Assembly (NCBI RefSeq): GCF_000447205.1
Contig: NZ_AUWY01000078.1
Coordinates: 1-53,714 of the forward strand
Reading direction: 5' to 3'
Origin: Sphingobium ummariense RL-3
GTDB lineage: Bacteria > Pseudomonadota > Alphaproteobacteria > Sphingomonadales > Sphingomonadaceae
DNA length: 53,714 nucleotides
Position 1 is the first letter of the stretch. Every line of letters starts with the position of its first letter. The translations under genes and the position numbers were made by a program. Shown here piece after piece: positions 18,074-26,798 of the stretch. The notes beneath the pieces were generated by a model. The model saw nothing but the letters and a program-made list of their open reading frames with translations, did no database searches and had not been told where the DNA came from.

Positions 18074-19345
18074 ATGGATCGAGGACCCCGCCTTATCATG
18101 ATCGCCGCCGCGTCGCCCCGCATCCCCGCCATGGACGTGCTGCGCGGCTGTGCCGTCATGGGCATCCTCTGGATGAACATCACCGCATTTGCGCTACCGC
18201 AAATGGCCTATTTCAACCCCGCCGTAGCCGGGACGCCGCAGACGGGCGACATCCTGTTCTGGCTGTCGAGCTTCCTCTTCTTCGACGGCAAGATGCGGGG
18301 GCTCTTCGCGATGCTGTTCGGCGCTTCGATGCTGCTGCTGATCGACCGGGAGGAGATGGCGGGGCGCAGCGGCCGGCGTGCGCAGGTGGTCCGCAGCGCC
18401 TGGCTGTTTCTGATCGGCCTCGCCCATCATGTCCTCCTCTGGTGGGGCGACATCCTGATGCTCTATGCCATTGTCGGCCTCGCCGCGCTGCTGTTCGTCC
18501 GGCAGGAACCGACGGCGCTGGTCAAGATGGCCTTCCTCCTCTTCCTGCTGCATTTCCTGCTGTGCGCCGCCTTCATCGGTAGCCTTTACGCCTGGTCGCA
18601 TGCCGCGGCCGCTCCGGGGGCGGATGCCGCGCTGCGCGACGGGTTCCAGGCGTTCATCGCGCCGCTCTCCGGCCCCGGCAGCGGCGCCACACAAATGGAG
18701 ATCGCCACCTATCGCGGCGACATCGGCGGTATCATCGCGTATCATCTTGCCGGCTTTCCCGGCGAATGGTTCTGGAGCTTTTCCTTCACCGCGCTCGAAG
18801 CGCTGGGCTTCATGCTGCTGGGCATGGCGATGCTGAAGGGCGGGTTCCTGATCGGCCGCTGGGACGCGGAGCAATATCGCCGCACCGCGCGCCACTGCTT
18901 CCTGATCGGTTTGCCACCGATGGCCGCGCTAGCCGCCTGGGTCGTCCTGGGGGGCTTCGCGCCGCTGCCGGCCTTCGGTAGCGCACTGGCCTGGTCGTTC
19001 CCGTTCCGAATTCCCCTCTCTGTCGGCTGGGCCGCGCTGATCCTCTGGCTGCTTTCCCGCCATGCACAGCGGCCCATCGTCGACCGGATCGCCGCGGCCG
19101 GCCGGATGGCGCTCAGCAACTATCTGGGCACCAGTCTCCTCATGACCGCGATCTTCTACGGCTGGGGGCTTGGCCTTTTCGCCCAGGTGCGGCCGGCGCT
19201 GTTGCTGCCATTCGTCCTTGGCGCATGGGCGATCATGCTGCTGTGGTCACCGCTGTGGCTCGCGCACTTCCGCATGGGGCCGATGGAATGGGTCTGGCGC
19301 AGCTTCATGCACCTTAAACCGCAAAAGATTCGCAAAAACAATTGA
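18074..19345 (+). CDS. DUF418 multi-pass membrane protein
   Basis: A polytopic inner-membrane protein of about 423 residues with some eight to ten helices. It has the RIPAMDVLRGCAVMGIL start found in DUF418/acyltransferase-related proteins and the C-terminal DUF418 region (MALSNYLGTSLLMTAIFY ... GPMEWVWRSFMH). The role of DUF418 is unknown, though transport has been suggested. Starts are possible at TTG 18047, ATG 18074 and ATG 18098; none has a clear ribosome-binding site, so the N terminus is uncertain. It is divergent from the BioC-like gene. Confidence 0.83.
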   Translation: MDRGPRLIMIAAASPRIPAMDVLRGCAVMGILWMNITAFALPQMAYFNPAVAGTPQTGDILFWLSSFLFFDGKMRGLFAMLFGASMLLLIDREEMAGRSGRRAQVVRSAWLFLIGLAHHVLLWWGDILMLYAIVGLAALLFVRQEPTALVKMAFLLFLLHFLLCAAFIGSLYAWSHAAAAPGADAALRDGFQAFIAPLSGPGSGATQMEIATYRGDIGGIIAYHLAGFPGEWFWSFSFTALEALGFMLLGMAMLKGGFLIGRWDAEQYRRTARHCFLIGLPPMAALAAWVVLGGFAPLPAFGSALAWSFPFRIPLSVGWAALILWLLSRHAQRPIVDRIAAAGRMALSNYLGTSLLMTAIFYGWGLGLFAQVRPALLLPFVLGAWAIMLLWSPLWLAHFRMGPMEWVWRSFMHLKPQKIRKNN

Positions 19346-19399
19346 GAGCTATTGCGACCTGTTATCAGTTACGCTATCTCCCGTGGCGAGGAGAGCTTC

Positions 19400-19570
19400 A
19401 TGGTTGTCTGCGTCTGCAATGCGATAAGGGAACGAGACCTGAAGGACGCGGTGCGCAACGGCGCCGATACGCCCTGCAGCGCCTATGCCCGGTTCGGGCG
19501 CCGCCCCAAATGTGGACAGTGCGTTCCTTTCGCCCGCAGCATCATCGCCGCCGAGCGCGCCTCCGTCTGA
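19400..19570 (+). CDS. bfd: Bacterioferritin-associated ferredoxin
   Basis: A 56-residue [2Fe-2S] ferredoxin that reduces and releases iron stored in bacterioferritin. Cluster ligands Cys4 and Cys6 (CVCN) and Cys38 and Cys41 (KCGQC) fit the family spacing. The ATG at 19400, preceded by GAGGAGAG, was chosen over the upstream open frame. It directly precedes bfr, its functional partner, about 145 bp away. Confidence 0.93.
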   Translation: MVVCVCNAIRERDLKDAVRNGADTPCSAYARFGRRPKCGQCVPFARSIIAAERASV

Positions 19571-19597
19571 CGATTGCAAATCAAACGCGACAAGCGA

Positions 19598-19614
19598 TCG
19601 CGAACATTTCGCAA
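19598..19614. promoter_or_regulatory. Candidate Fur-type operator upstream of bfr
   Basis: TCGCGAACATTTCGCAA is a near-palindrome with perfect 5-bp arms GCGAA / TTCGC separated by CAT, in an AT-rich stretch about 100 bp before the bfr start. It resembles the palindromic Fur/Mur-like sites of alphaproteobacteria, but the assignment is inference from position and symmetry. Confidence 0.35.
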
Positions 19615-19715
19615 TAACTTAAAATAATGACCGGATTCGCAAGGATTTTTTCCTTAACATCGATCGATCCGGCCGTATAATGCCCGGCATTCCACCAATA
19701 GCCGGAGCATAGGCC

Positions 19716-20195
19716 ATGAAGGGCGATCCCAAGGTCATCGATTATCTCAACGAAGTGCTCAAGAACGAGCTCACCGCGATCAACCAATATTTCCTGCATT
19801 ATCGCATGCTCAACCACTGGGGCATCAAGAAGCTCGCCAAGTTCGAATATGACGAGTCGATTGACGAGATGAAGCATGCCGACAAGGTGGCGGAGCGCAT
19901 TCTGTTTCTTGACGGCCTGCCCAATTTTCAACTGCTCGGCCGGCTGAAGATCGGCGAGACGGTGGAGGAAATCCTGAAGGCCGACCTGGACCTGGAATAT
20001 GAAGCGCTGCCCGCGCTGAAGGACGGCATAGCCTATTGCGAGACGGTGCGGGACTATGTGAGCCGCGACCTGCTCCAATATATCCTCGAAAGCGAGGAAG
20101 AGCATATCGACACGCTGGAAACCCAGTTCGAAATGATCGAGCGCATGGGCGTCCAGAACTATATCCAGCTTCAGAGCGAGCCGGCCGAGGGCTGA
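19716..20195 (+). CDS. bfr: Bacterioferritin
   Basis: Iron-storage protein that forms a 24-subunit haem-containing shell. The 159 residues align without gaps through the active sites to the classical form: ferroxidase ligands Glu18, Glu51, His54, Glu94, Glu127 and His130, and the haem ligand Met52. All are present, so it is a haem-binding, ferroxidase-competent subunit. bfd lies just upstream. A hairpin follows it in the convergent space before mutT. Confidence 0.97.
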   Translation: MKGDPKVIDYLNEVLKNELTAINQYFLHYRMLNHWGIKKLAKFEYDESIDEMKHADKVAERILFLDGLPNFQLLGRLKIGETVEEILKADLDLEYEALPALKDGIAYCETVRDYVSRDLLQYILESEEEHIDTLETQFEMIERMGVQNYIQLQSEPAEG

Positions 20196-20204
20196 GCCTG
20201 CCGC

Positions 20205-20227
20205 GGGCCGGCATCCGGCGCCGGCCC
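20205..20227. terminator. Hairpin between convergent bfr and mutT
   Basis: An 8-bp stem GGGCCGGC (20205-20212) / GCCGGCCC (20220-20227) with a 7-base loop. It has no clear T tract on either strand, so it may act as a weak or bidirectional terminator for the two converging genes. Confidence 0.4.
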
Positions 20228-20235
20228 CCTTCCCG

Positions 20236-20643
20236 CTAGATCAGCGCATCCAGCAATCCGATCAGCGGCAGGTCCGCCGGCGGCATGTCCAGCGCATACA
20301 TCTGCGCGGGCCGGACCCATTTGAGCGCGGTCGCATGCCGCGCCTCGGGAATCCCTTCCCACTTGCGGCAGACATAGAGCAGCAGAAGCAGGTGCCGCTC
20401 GCCCAGCGCCTCGCTGGCGAAGGTCGCGGGCGCGAGGCAGCTCGCATGGGTGCGAATCCCCAGTTCCTCCTCCAGCTCGCGAATCAGCGCCAACTCAGGC
20501 GTTTCGCCCGGTTCGATCTTGCCGCCTGGAAACTCCCACAATCCGGCCATCGGCTTCCCGGGCGGGCGCTGCTGCAACAGCACGCGCCCGTCGGGATCGA
20601 TCAGCGCGACGGCGACAACCAGCAAGGGAGAAAAACTGTGCAT
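20236..20643 (-). CDS. mutT: 8-oxo-dGTP diphosphatase MutT-like NUDIX hydrolase
   Basis: A 135-residue NUDIX enzyme, probably clearing 8-oxo-dGTP from the nucleotide pool. The complete Nudix box GGKIEPGETPELALIRELEEELGI-type segment spans about residues 38-60, preceded by LLQQRPPGKPMAGLWEFP, which is typical of MutT. The frame is open to 20907, but the ATG at 20643 gives the correct family length and start (MHSFSPLLVVAVALID). It is convergent with bfr and divergent from the Flp pilin gene. Confidence 0.9.
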   Translation of the reverse strand: MHSFSPLLVVAVALIDPDGRVLLQQRPPGKPMAGLWEFPGGKIEPGETPELALIRELEEELGIRTHASCLAPATFASEALGERHLLLLLYVCRKWEGIPEARHATALKWVRPAQMYALDMPPADLPLIGLLDALI

Positions 20644-20724
20644 ATCGGTCCGAAGAAAGGGCTTTGTTAACTGCGGCTCTTTTACAGGTCTTGCGGGGAC
20701 TGTCTTTAGCGAACTGGGGATCCG

Positions 20725-20910
20725 ATGCGCGTGCTGCTCGACATCTTGGCCAGATGCGGCCTCCTGCGGTGCGAGCGGGGCGCCACCGCGGTCGAATATG
20801 CCCTTATCATCGCCATGATCGTGCTCGCCATGGTCGCTGCGCTGACGAGCGTCGCCAACAAGACCACCGGAATGTGGAACAACGTCTCGAACGAGGTTCT
20901 CGCCCATTAA
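20725..20910 (+). CDS. Flp/Fap-type pilin (first copy)
   Basis: A 61-residue type IVb pilin precursor. The prepilin cleavage site is the Gly of RGATAVEYALI (about residue 19), with the conserved Glu-Tyr at +5/+6, followed by one hydrophobic helix (IIAMIVLAMVAALTSV). The leader is unusual in having two cysteines and an amphipathic LLDILARC start. No cpa/tad assembly genes are in the window. The second pilin follows 131 bp downstream and has a more canonical sequence. Confidence 0.85.
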   Translation: MRVLLDILARCGLLRCERGATAVEYALIIAMIVLAMVAALTSVANKTTGMWNNVSNEVLAH

Positions 20911-21041
20911 CCATGAAAATCTGACAGTGCGGATGCGCGGTTAAGTCTTTTTCAACCGGGCCAGATTAATCCGGTGCTCGCTGACCTTAGACATCCAAGC
21001 GGGGCGGCCGGGTAGTAGAATGTTAGTCAAGGAGACATCAC

Positions 21042-21203
21042 ATGCAGTTCATCCGTAAGATGCTGAAGAACAACAAGGGCGCGACCGCCATCGAATACGG
21101 GCTGATCGCGGCCCTGATCGCCGTCGCCGCCATCAGCGCGATGACCAGCCTGGGCACCAAGCTGGGCAGCACCTTCAACAACGTTGGTGGCAACCTGAAG
21201 TAA
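21042..21203 (+). CDS. Flp/Fap-type pilin (second copy)
   Basis: A 53-residue major-pilin-like precursor. It has a basic leader QFIRKMLKNNK, cleavage after Gly13 in KGATAIEYGLI, then the helix AALIAVAAISAMTSLGTKLG and a short polar end. AAGGAGA lies 9 bases before the ATG. Mature length is about 40 residues, typical of Flp pilins that form adhesive Tad pili. It is followed by an intrinsic terminator. The Tad machinery genes must be elsewhere. Confidence 0.93.
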   Translation: MQFIRKMLKNNKGATAIEYGLIAALIAVAAISAMTSLGTKLGSTFNNVGGNLK

Positions 21204-21224
21204 TCGCCCGCGAGGGACGAATGG

Positions 21225-21258
21225 AAGGGCGACGGACGCAAGTCTGCCGCCCTTTTCT
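21225..21258 (+). terminator. Intrinsic terminator after the second pilin
   Basis: Stem AAGGGCG (21225-21231) / CGCCCTT (21248-21254), extended inward by GGAC/GTCT pairing around a GCAA loop with one mismatch, followed by TTTTCTTTT. Confidence 0.85.
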
Positions 21259-21283
21259 TTTGGCGCACCGAAGCCGGGCAATC

Positions 21284-22762
21284 CTACCAGCTTACGACCT
21301 TCACCTTCTGCCCCGGCCGCAGGACTGACTGTTGCGACAGGGCATTGATGGTCAGGAAACGATCCAGCTGATTATCGGTATAGGCCATCTGACGGGCCAG
21401 CGACTGAACGGTGTCGCCCCCCTTTACAGTCACCACCCGAACGCGGCGCGGCTTGATGGCGGCGGCCTCCTGGGCCGACAGCCGCTGCACCGACTGCACC
21501 ATCGGCGTGAAGGGGCCGATGCCGCTCCCCGCCGGCGTCAGCAGCAGGAAATGATAGGCCCGTCCACCGCCGAAATCATAGGCGAAGACGGTCGCATCCA
21601 CCTGTTGCGACTGGGTGCTGGCGCGCACCGTCCGCCAGGCAGCCGGCAGGCCGTTGACGGTGGTGCGGTTGATCTGTCCCTCCGGAACCCGACCGCCCTC
21701 GCCGGCCAGTCCCGCCAGTACCGAATCGACATAGGCGGAGAGGTCGCCGGCATAACGGGCGGCGCCGAACTGCGCCTGTCCGCCCGATCCGGTGACGGAC
21801 ACGGCGTCGGTGCCGTTTTCCATCCCGAAGCCGTTTGGCGCGGTGAAGGTCAGCCGCAGATCCGGGTGGCGGAAGCGGTTGCCCTCGATCACGCCCTGCT
21901 TGGGGTCATCGCCATAGAGTACCCCGTCCAGCGCCGCCAGGAAGGCTTCGCGATTGCGCACCGTGCTGGTCGCGCGAGTCGCCGTCGCCTGCCGGGCTGC
22001 GCGGGTCACGCGCGATGCCGGGTCGGGGTGCGTACTCGCCCATTCGGGCATGGATCGCGCGCTCCCCGCAACCCTGGCGTCGAGGCTGCTCTGGGCCGCC
22101 AACGAGGCGAGCATGTCCGACAGCGCCCGCGGGTCATAGCCGCCTGAGGCCAGATAGCGGATGCCGAGATCGTCAGCCTCATATTCCTGGGTGCGGGAGA
22201 ATTTGAGCGTCAGCAGCTGAGTGCCGGTGCCGATGCCCTTCTGAAGCAGTCCGGCAAAGCCCGAATCGCCGAGCAGCGCGCCGGTCAGCACCTGCAGCAG
22301 TGCGCCGCCGATCGCGTTGCGCTGCGCGGCCTGCTGCCGCCGCTGCCCGTGCTGGGCAGCGACATGGCCGACCTCATGGCCCAGCACGCCGGCCAGTTCC
22401 GCCTCGTCATTCATCAGGGCCATCAACTGGCGCGTGACATAGACATAGCCGCCTGGAATGGCGAAGGCATTGTTCACAGGCGAATTGAGCAAGGTGACGG
22501 TGAAGTCGCTCTGCGCGTTGGACAGGCCCGACTGCACGGCTATCCGCCGCCCCACCCCTTCGACATAGCGGGCCTGGGACCCGGCATAGGCGCCCCCAAA
22601 CTCCGCAAGCAGTTCAGGATGCTGCTTCGCTCCAGCAGCCTTGTCCTGCGCGCTGATCGAAGAAACCGTGCGAATCGCGCGTTGCTGCCCTAGCACGGAA
22701 GGCGCGGCAGCCAGGGTCATCAACGCCGCGCCTACGCCAGACAGGAAAATCGCTCGCCTCAT
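21284..22762 (-). CDS. Exported M48-family metalloprotease with C-terminal LysM-like segment
   Basis: A 492-residue zinc protease of the M48/BepA-like group acting in the periplasm. A signal peptide (residues 1-26, ending VLGQ) precedes HEVGH at 129-133 and the third-ligand segment EYEADDLGIRYL. After the protease domain there is a domain of about 200 residues with a C-terminal VKGGDTVQSLARQMAY ... LRPGQKVKVV, a LysM-like repeat that could bind peptidoglycan. The ATG at 22762, preceded by GGAGGAAGG, was chosen over the ATG at 22780. The target is unknown; outer-membrane quality control is a likely role by family. Confidence 0.87.
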   Translation of the reverse strand: MRRAIFLSGVGAALMTLAAAPSVLGQQRAIRTVSSISAQDKAAGAKQHPELLAEFGGAYAGSQARYVEGVGRRIAVQSGLSNAQSDFTVTLLNSPVNNAFAIPGGYVYVTRQLMALMNDEAELAGVLGHEVGHVAAQHGQRRQQAAQRNAIGGALLQVLTGALLGDSGFAGLLQKGIGTGTQLLTLKFSRTQEYEADDLGIRYLASGGYDPRALSDMLASLAAQSSLDARVAGSARSMPEWASTHPDPASRVTRAARQATATRATSTVRNREAFLAALDGVLYGDDPKQGVIEGNRFRHPDLRLTFTAPNGFGMENGTDAVSVTGSGGQAQFGAARYAGDLSAYVDSVLAGLAGEGGRVPEGQINRTTVNGLPAAWRTVRASTQSQQVDATVFAYDFGGGRAYHFLLLTPAGSGIGPFTPMVQSVQRLSAQEAAAIKPRRVRVVTVKGGDTVQSLARQMAYTDNQLDRFLTINALSQQSVLRPGQKVKVVSW

Positions 22763-22824
22763 CCTTCCTCCCCAAAGCATTGCTGTTACCGTACCGTAAC
22801 GAGCTCCGGAAGAATCCGTTCCCT

Positions 22825-23769
22825 TCAGGCGCCGATGGCCAGGAACTTGTCGGCGCGCCCCTGCCGCAGGGCGTCCGGGCTGAGGCCCGCGAGCGAATCA
22901 AGTTCCTCGCCGATCGCTGCGCCCAGGCTGGCAATCGCCTGCACCGGCTCACGATGGGCACCGCCCACCGGTTCGGGCACGATCCGGTCGATGACGCCCA
23001 GGCTCTTGAGATGCTGCGCTGTCACCTGCATGGCCGTGGCCGCCTCGCTCGCCTTGTCAGCGGTGCGCCACAGGATGGAGGCGCAGCCTTCGGGCGAGAT
23101 CACGGAATAAACCGCATGCTCGAACATCAGCACGCGGTTTGCGGCCGCGAGCGCCACCGCGCCGCCCGACCCGCCTTCTCCGACGACCGCAGCCACCATC
23201 GGGACGCCCAGCGCCAGGCATTGCTCGGTCGATCGTGCGATCGCCTCGGCCTGGCCGCGCTCCTCGGCCTGCACGCCGGGAAAGGCGCCGGATGTGTCGA
23301 CCAGCGTCACCACCGGCAGGCCGAAGCGGTCGGCAAGCTGCATCAGGCGGATCGCCTTGCGATAGCCTTCGGGCTTGGCCATGCCGAAATTGTGGCGAAC
23401 ACGGCTCGCCGTGTCGTCCCCCTTCTCATGGCCGATCACCACCACGCGCCGGTCGTCCAGCGTTGCGAAGCCTCCGAGGATCGCCTGGTCGTCAGCAAAG
23501 GCGCGGTCGCCCGCCAGCGGCATGAAATTGTCGAACATTCCCGCCACATAATCGCGGAAGTGCGGCCTCTCGGGATGGCGCGCCACCTGCGTCTTCTGCC
23601 ACGGCGTCAGCTTCGCATAGCTGTCCGCCAGCATCTTCGCCGCGCGCTTTTCCAGCGTGTCGATTTCTCCGCTGATGTCGATATCGCCGGCATTGGCTGT
23701 CTGCCGCAGTTCGATGATGCGGGCTTCCAGCTCGGCGATTGGCTTTTCGAATTCCAGAAAGCTGACCAT
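22825..23769 (-). CDS. accA: Acetyl-CoA carboxylase carboxyltransferase subunit alpha
   Basis: The alpha half of the carboxyltransferase that makes malonyl-CoA for fatty-acid synthesis. The 314-residue length is normal. Family landmarks: the N-terminal coiled region [55 protein letters not shown] and the [11 protein letters not shown] and [11 protein letters not shown] segments. It starts 9 bases after the xerD stop, so it is in the same leftward transcript. accB, accC and accD are elsewhere. Confidence 0.97.
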   Translation of the reverse strand: MVSFLEFEKPIAELEARIIELRQTANAGDIDISGEIDTLEKRAAKMLADSYAKLTPWQKTQVARHPERPHFRDYVAGMFDNFMPLAGDRAFADDQAILGGFATLDDRRVVVIGHEKGDDTASRVRHNFGMAKPEGYRKAIRLMQLADRFGLPVVTLVDTSGAFPGVQAEERGQAEAIARSTEQCLALGVPMVAAVVGEGGSGGAVALAAANRVLMFEHAVYSVISPEGCASILWRTADKASEAATAMQVTAQHLKSLGVIDRIVPEPVGGAHREPVQAIASLGAAIGEELDSLAGLSPDALRQGRADKFLAIGA

Positions 23770-23778
23770 GGCGCCGCG

Positions 23779-24696
23779 TTACGGTGCCGACGCGTCGCCG
23801 TCAACGCGCCGATGCGCCATGCCGACCAGCGGGTGGCGGCTGTTCACCAGCTCAACCAGCCGCCGCGAATCGACATGGGTGTAGATTTGCGTCGTGCCGA
23901 TATCCGCATGGCCCAGCATCGACTGGAGCGCCCGCAGGTCTGCCCCGCCTTCCAGCAGATGAGTGGCGAACGCATGGCGCAGGACGTGCGGGCTGACCTT
24001 TTCCGGGGCGATCCCTGCTGCGGCAGCCAGCGCTTTGACGATCTGGTAGAGCCGTATCCGGCTGAGATGGCTCCTGCCCGAGGGGAAGAGCCAGATGCTC
24101 TCTGCCGGCACATGCGGCATCCAGGCGGCGATCGCGGCCCGCGCCCGGTCGGATATGGGCACCAGCCGCTCGCGCGCGCCCTTGCCCTTGAGGATCAGGA
24201 ACGGCCGGTCGGCATTGAGCGCCCGTCGCGGCAGCGACACCAACTCGGTCGCGCGCAATCCCGATCCGTAGAGCAGTTCGATCAGCGCGGCGAGCCGCAG
24301 GTCCATCGGCGCGGGATGCTCGACCTCCAGCCGCTCGGCAATCAGCGTGAACAGCCGTTCCACCTCCTGTGTCGAGAGGATCTTGGGCAGGGGCCTGCGC
24401 GTCACCGGCCGGACGAGCGCAGCGGAAGGATTATCGGGACGAAGCCCCTCCTCCTCCAGAAAGCCGAAAAAAGCCCGGAGCGCCGAAAGCTTGCGCGCCA
24501 CGGAAGAAGCCGCGAGCGTCGCCCAACCGTCGGACAGCCGCTCCAGCGCCTTGGCATCGGCAGAGGCCAGCCCCCCGGCCAATGCCGCCGCGCCCTCCAG
24601 GTCAGCACGATAGGCGAGCAGCGTGTTGCGCGACGCCCCGCGCTCCGCCGCCATCATCTCCAGGAAGCGGTCGATGAGGGCGGCGTCCTCACTCAT
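23779..24696 (-). CDS. xerD: Tyrosine recombinase XerD
   Basis: A 305-residue site-specific recombinase that resolves chromosome dimers at dif together with XerC. The long open frame to 25143 is a shadow over the upstream gene; the ATG at 24696 fits the family start (IDRFLEMMAAERGASRNTLLAYRADLE). Catalytic residues: Arg in YGSGLRATELV, His-x-x-Arg in HVLRHAFATHLL, and His and Tyr in LGHADIGTTQIYTHV. XerD rather than XerC is suggested by the sequence but not proved. It is 2 bp from the upstream gene and 9 bp from accA. Confidence 0.9.
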   Translation of the reverse strand: MSEDAALIDRFLEMMAAERGASRNTLLAYRADLEGAAALAGGLASADAKALERLSDGWATLAASSVARKLSALRAFFGFLEEEGLRPDNPSAALVRPVTRRPLPKILSTQEVERLFTLIAERLEVEHPAPMDLRLAALIELLYGSGLRATELVSLPRRALNADRPFLILKGKGARERLVPISDRARAAIAAWMPHVPAESIWLFPSGRSHLSRIRLYQIVKALAAAAGIAPEKVSPHVLRHAFATHLLEGGADLRALQSMLGHADIGTTQIYTHVDSRRLVELVNSRHPLVGMAHRRVDGDASAP

Positions 24697-24698
24697 CG

Positions 24699-26501
24699 TC
24701 AGGCTCGCGTGATCGCCTCCGCCGCGATCATCCGCGCCTCGGGGTCCAGCCCGACGCGATGGAGCGCCGCGACGACGTGGTAGAGATGTCCAGGCGGCAG
24801 GCGTCCCCATTCTGCCGCCTGCATGCCTACCGCCGCCAGCAGGGCCACCGTTGCCTGCTCGCCCCGCTGCGCCGCCCCGTCGATCGCGCGCGCCCACCGA
24901 CTGTTCGCCGCCAGCGTGACACCATTGTCCTGCGCCAGCGACTGGGCTTCGCTGCCCGACAGCCGCGCCAGACCGGCGAGTGCGGCGATCAGCATCCGCC
25001 CTTTCTCCGCCCCGGCGTCGTTGATGAAGGAGGAAATACGCCCGCTGCTGATGTCGACCACCGGGCTTGGCGCCCCCACGGCGAGCAGCGCCCAGAAGCG
25101 CGTGGCGCCCTCCCCGCTCAGTTGCCCGTCCGCGCGCGACCAACGTGCCGCGTTGCGATCATAGCCCGCGGTCAGCATCGATGCGACCAGGTTGGCGGCA
25201 TCACTCGCCTTCGCTTCCGCGACCGGCAAGGCGGCGGCGGCACGGGCCGTAGTGATGAGGCCGACATAATCGGGCGCCGCGGCATCGCCCCATAGCCGGT
25301 TCATTGCGTCGATGCGTTGACCCACCGTCGCGCCCGCGCTGGCATTGCGCAGCGCCTCGATCCGGTCGGCGGCATCGTCGGGTGCGTCTCCATCAGCGCC
25401 GAGCTGGCTGTAGAAGCCGACCAGCGCCTGGCTGGAGAAGACGCCCAGCCGGGCGGCGACTTCGGCTCCCGCCCGGCGGCGAATGGCCGGCAGCGCGGGC
25501 GCGCGCGCTTCCCATGCCCGCACCTGGGCACCGGCCGTCCCGTACAGTTCCTCGGGAATCTCCACGTTCAGCGCCGTCGCCAGACCGAAGCGCCAGGCAG
25601 TCAGCCGATCGACGCCGGTCCATTCGATCTTCACCGATCGCCGCGCATTGAAGCCGGTGCCCACCACCTTTTCGGCCAGGCGATAGTCGATGCCGCGCGC
25701 GGTCCCGCGCCGCTGCGCCTGGTTAAGCGCGCCGCTGGCCGTCCCCTGATCGCCGGAGAGCGCCGGGCAGATCGCCCGCGTCATCTCCCACCCCGGCTCC
25801 TTGCTAAAGCGCAGCGCGCCGGCCGACAGCGGGCACAGCCCAGCCGGATCGGCGGTCGCCAGATAGGTCTGCATCGCGATGGCATAAAGGCGGGGCGTGT
25901 AGCGGTCGGGATCGACGCTCTGGATCAGCAGGCGGGCATTGTCCGCCTCCCCCATGCGCAGCAGCAACCAGGCGCGCTCCGCCACCCAATCAGCCCCGTC
26001 GATGTCGCGCGGCGTGTCGGTGGCGCTCAGCAGGGCACGGCGTAGCAGGATGGAGGCCCAGCGCGACACGATCGGCGCGCGGGTTTCCCGCATCAGCGTC
26101 GCCAGGAAGCGGCCGGACTGGCCGCCGAAGGCATCGGCTTCCATGCCCCGCGTCGCGGGCGTCAGCGGCCCTACCCGGTCGAGCGAGCGCCGTGCGCTGT
26201 CGGGCAGGTCGTACTTCGCCTTCTGCGCCGCCAGTTCCTCGGGGCTGAGCTGCTCCTCCTCCGCATTCGCCGCATTCTGCGCGAGGGCCGCCAGATCTGG
26301 CGGCGGCGTTCCGGGGGAGGTTCCGAAGGACGGCGGCACGATCTGCACCGGGCGCCCCGGCTGCGGCGCTGACGGCGCGGGCGCAGGCGCGGGTGTGTCC
26401 GGCGCGTCGCCGAAGCCGGGCGGCAGCAGGGATTCCGGCGCCTCCTGCGCGACGACTGGCAGCGCCAGCGCGAGCGCAAGCGTGCCGACCGCCCACTTCA
26501 T
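24699..26501 (-). CDS. Exported protein of unknown function (600 residues)
   Basis: I do not recognise a domain. The ATG at 26501 (after GGGGGAA) gives a signal peptide MKWAVGTLALALALPVVAQ followed by a Pro/Ala-rich linker of about 60 residues, then an Ala-rich, almost all-helical region with repeated patterns such as AWLLLRMGEADNARLLIQSV and DMxxARLL-like pairs, suggesting TPR-like solenoid repeats. It lies between a one-helix protein gene (26-bp gap) and xerD (2-bp gap) and opposite aroK. A periplasmic scaffold or envelope role is a guess from export and repeats. Confidence 0.72.
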   Translation of the reverse strand: MKWAVGTLALALALPVVAQEAPESLLPPGFGDAPDTPAPAPAPSAPQPGRPVQIVPPSFGTSPGTPPPDLAALAQNAANAEEEQLSPEELAAQKAKYDLPDSARRSLDRVGPLTPATRGMEADAFGGQSGRFLATLMRETRAPIVSRWASILLRRALLSATDTPRDIDGADWVAERAWLLLRMGEADNARLLIQSVDPDRYTPRLYAIAMQTYLATADPAGLCPLSAGALRFSKEPGWEMTRAICPALSGDQGTASGALNQAQRRGTARGIDYRLAEKVVGTGFNARRSVKIEWTGVDRLTAWRFGLATALNVEIPEELYGTAGAQVRAWEARAPALPAIRRRAGAEVAARLGVFSSQALVGFYSQLGADGDAPDDAADRIEALRNASAGATVGQRIDAMNRLWGDAAAPDYVGLITTARAAAALPVAEAKASDAANLVASMLTAGYDRNAARWSRADGQLSGEGATRFWALLAVGAPSPVVDISSGRISSFINDAGAEKGRMLIAALAGLARLSGSEAQSLAQDNGVTLAANSRWARAIDGAAQRGEQATVALLAAVGMQAAEWGRLPPGHLYHVVAALHRVGLDPEARMIAAEAITRA

Positions 26502-26527
26502 GTTCCCCCGCCGCTGCCCCATTGCGC

Positions 26528-26716
26528 TTACTGGCCCAGTTTCTCGGCCGGAATCACCTTCTCGACGCGCTGCTGCGGCCGCTCGCCGCCGCGCGACCAG
26601 AACAGGGCAATCAGCCCTATGAGGACGATGATCGCGACGACCGGGACGATCGGCAGGGAGGAACGGCGACGGCGCGAGGCGCCTTCGAAACTGCTGACGG
26701 AGCGACGGTTCTTCAT
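26528..26716 (-). CDS. Small single-helix membrane protein
   Basis: A 62-residue protein with a basic start (MKNRRSVSSFEGASRRRRSS), one transmembrane helix (about 22-41, PIVPVVAIIVLIGLIALFW) and a short charged end. The frame is open further upstream, but that part overlaps aroK's 5' region; the ATG at 26716 is more plausible. It begins the leftward run with the 600-residue exported protein, xerD and accA, and is divergent from aroK. The function is unknown. Confidence 0.68.
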   Translation of the reverse strand: MKNRRSVSSFEGASRRRRSSLPIVPVVAIIVLIGLIALFWSRGGERPQQRVEKVIPAEKLGQ

Positions 26717-26798
26717 GGGTCCTTCTGGGCCTGGCCCGGAAATTGCGGAAAAGATGCGATTTGCCTCAGTGACGGCTGGCTGTATAGCCCCGCAGGCC

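Noticed and set aside
22780..24783. 667-residue open frame opposite accA and xerD
   Set aside because: Covers two well-supported genes on the other strand; composition is typical of an antisense shadow.
24697..25143. Longer XerD start
   Set aside because: The extension has no recombinase features and overlaps the 600-residue exported protein; ATG 24696 fits family length.
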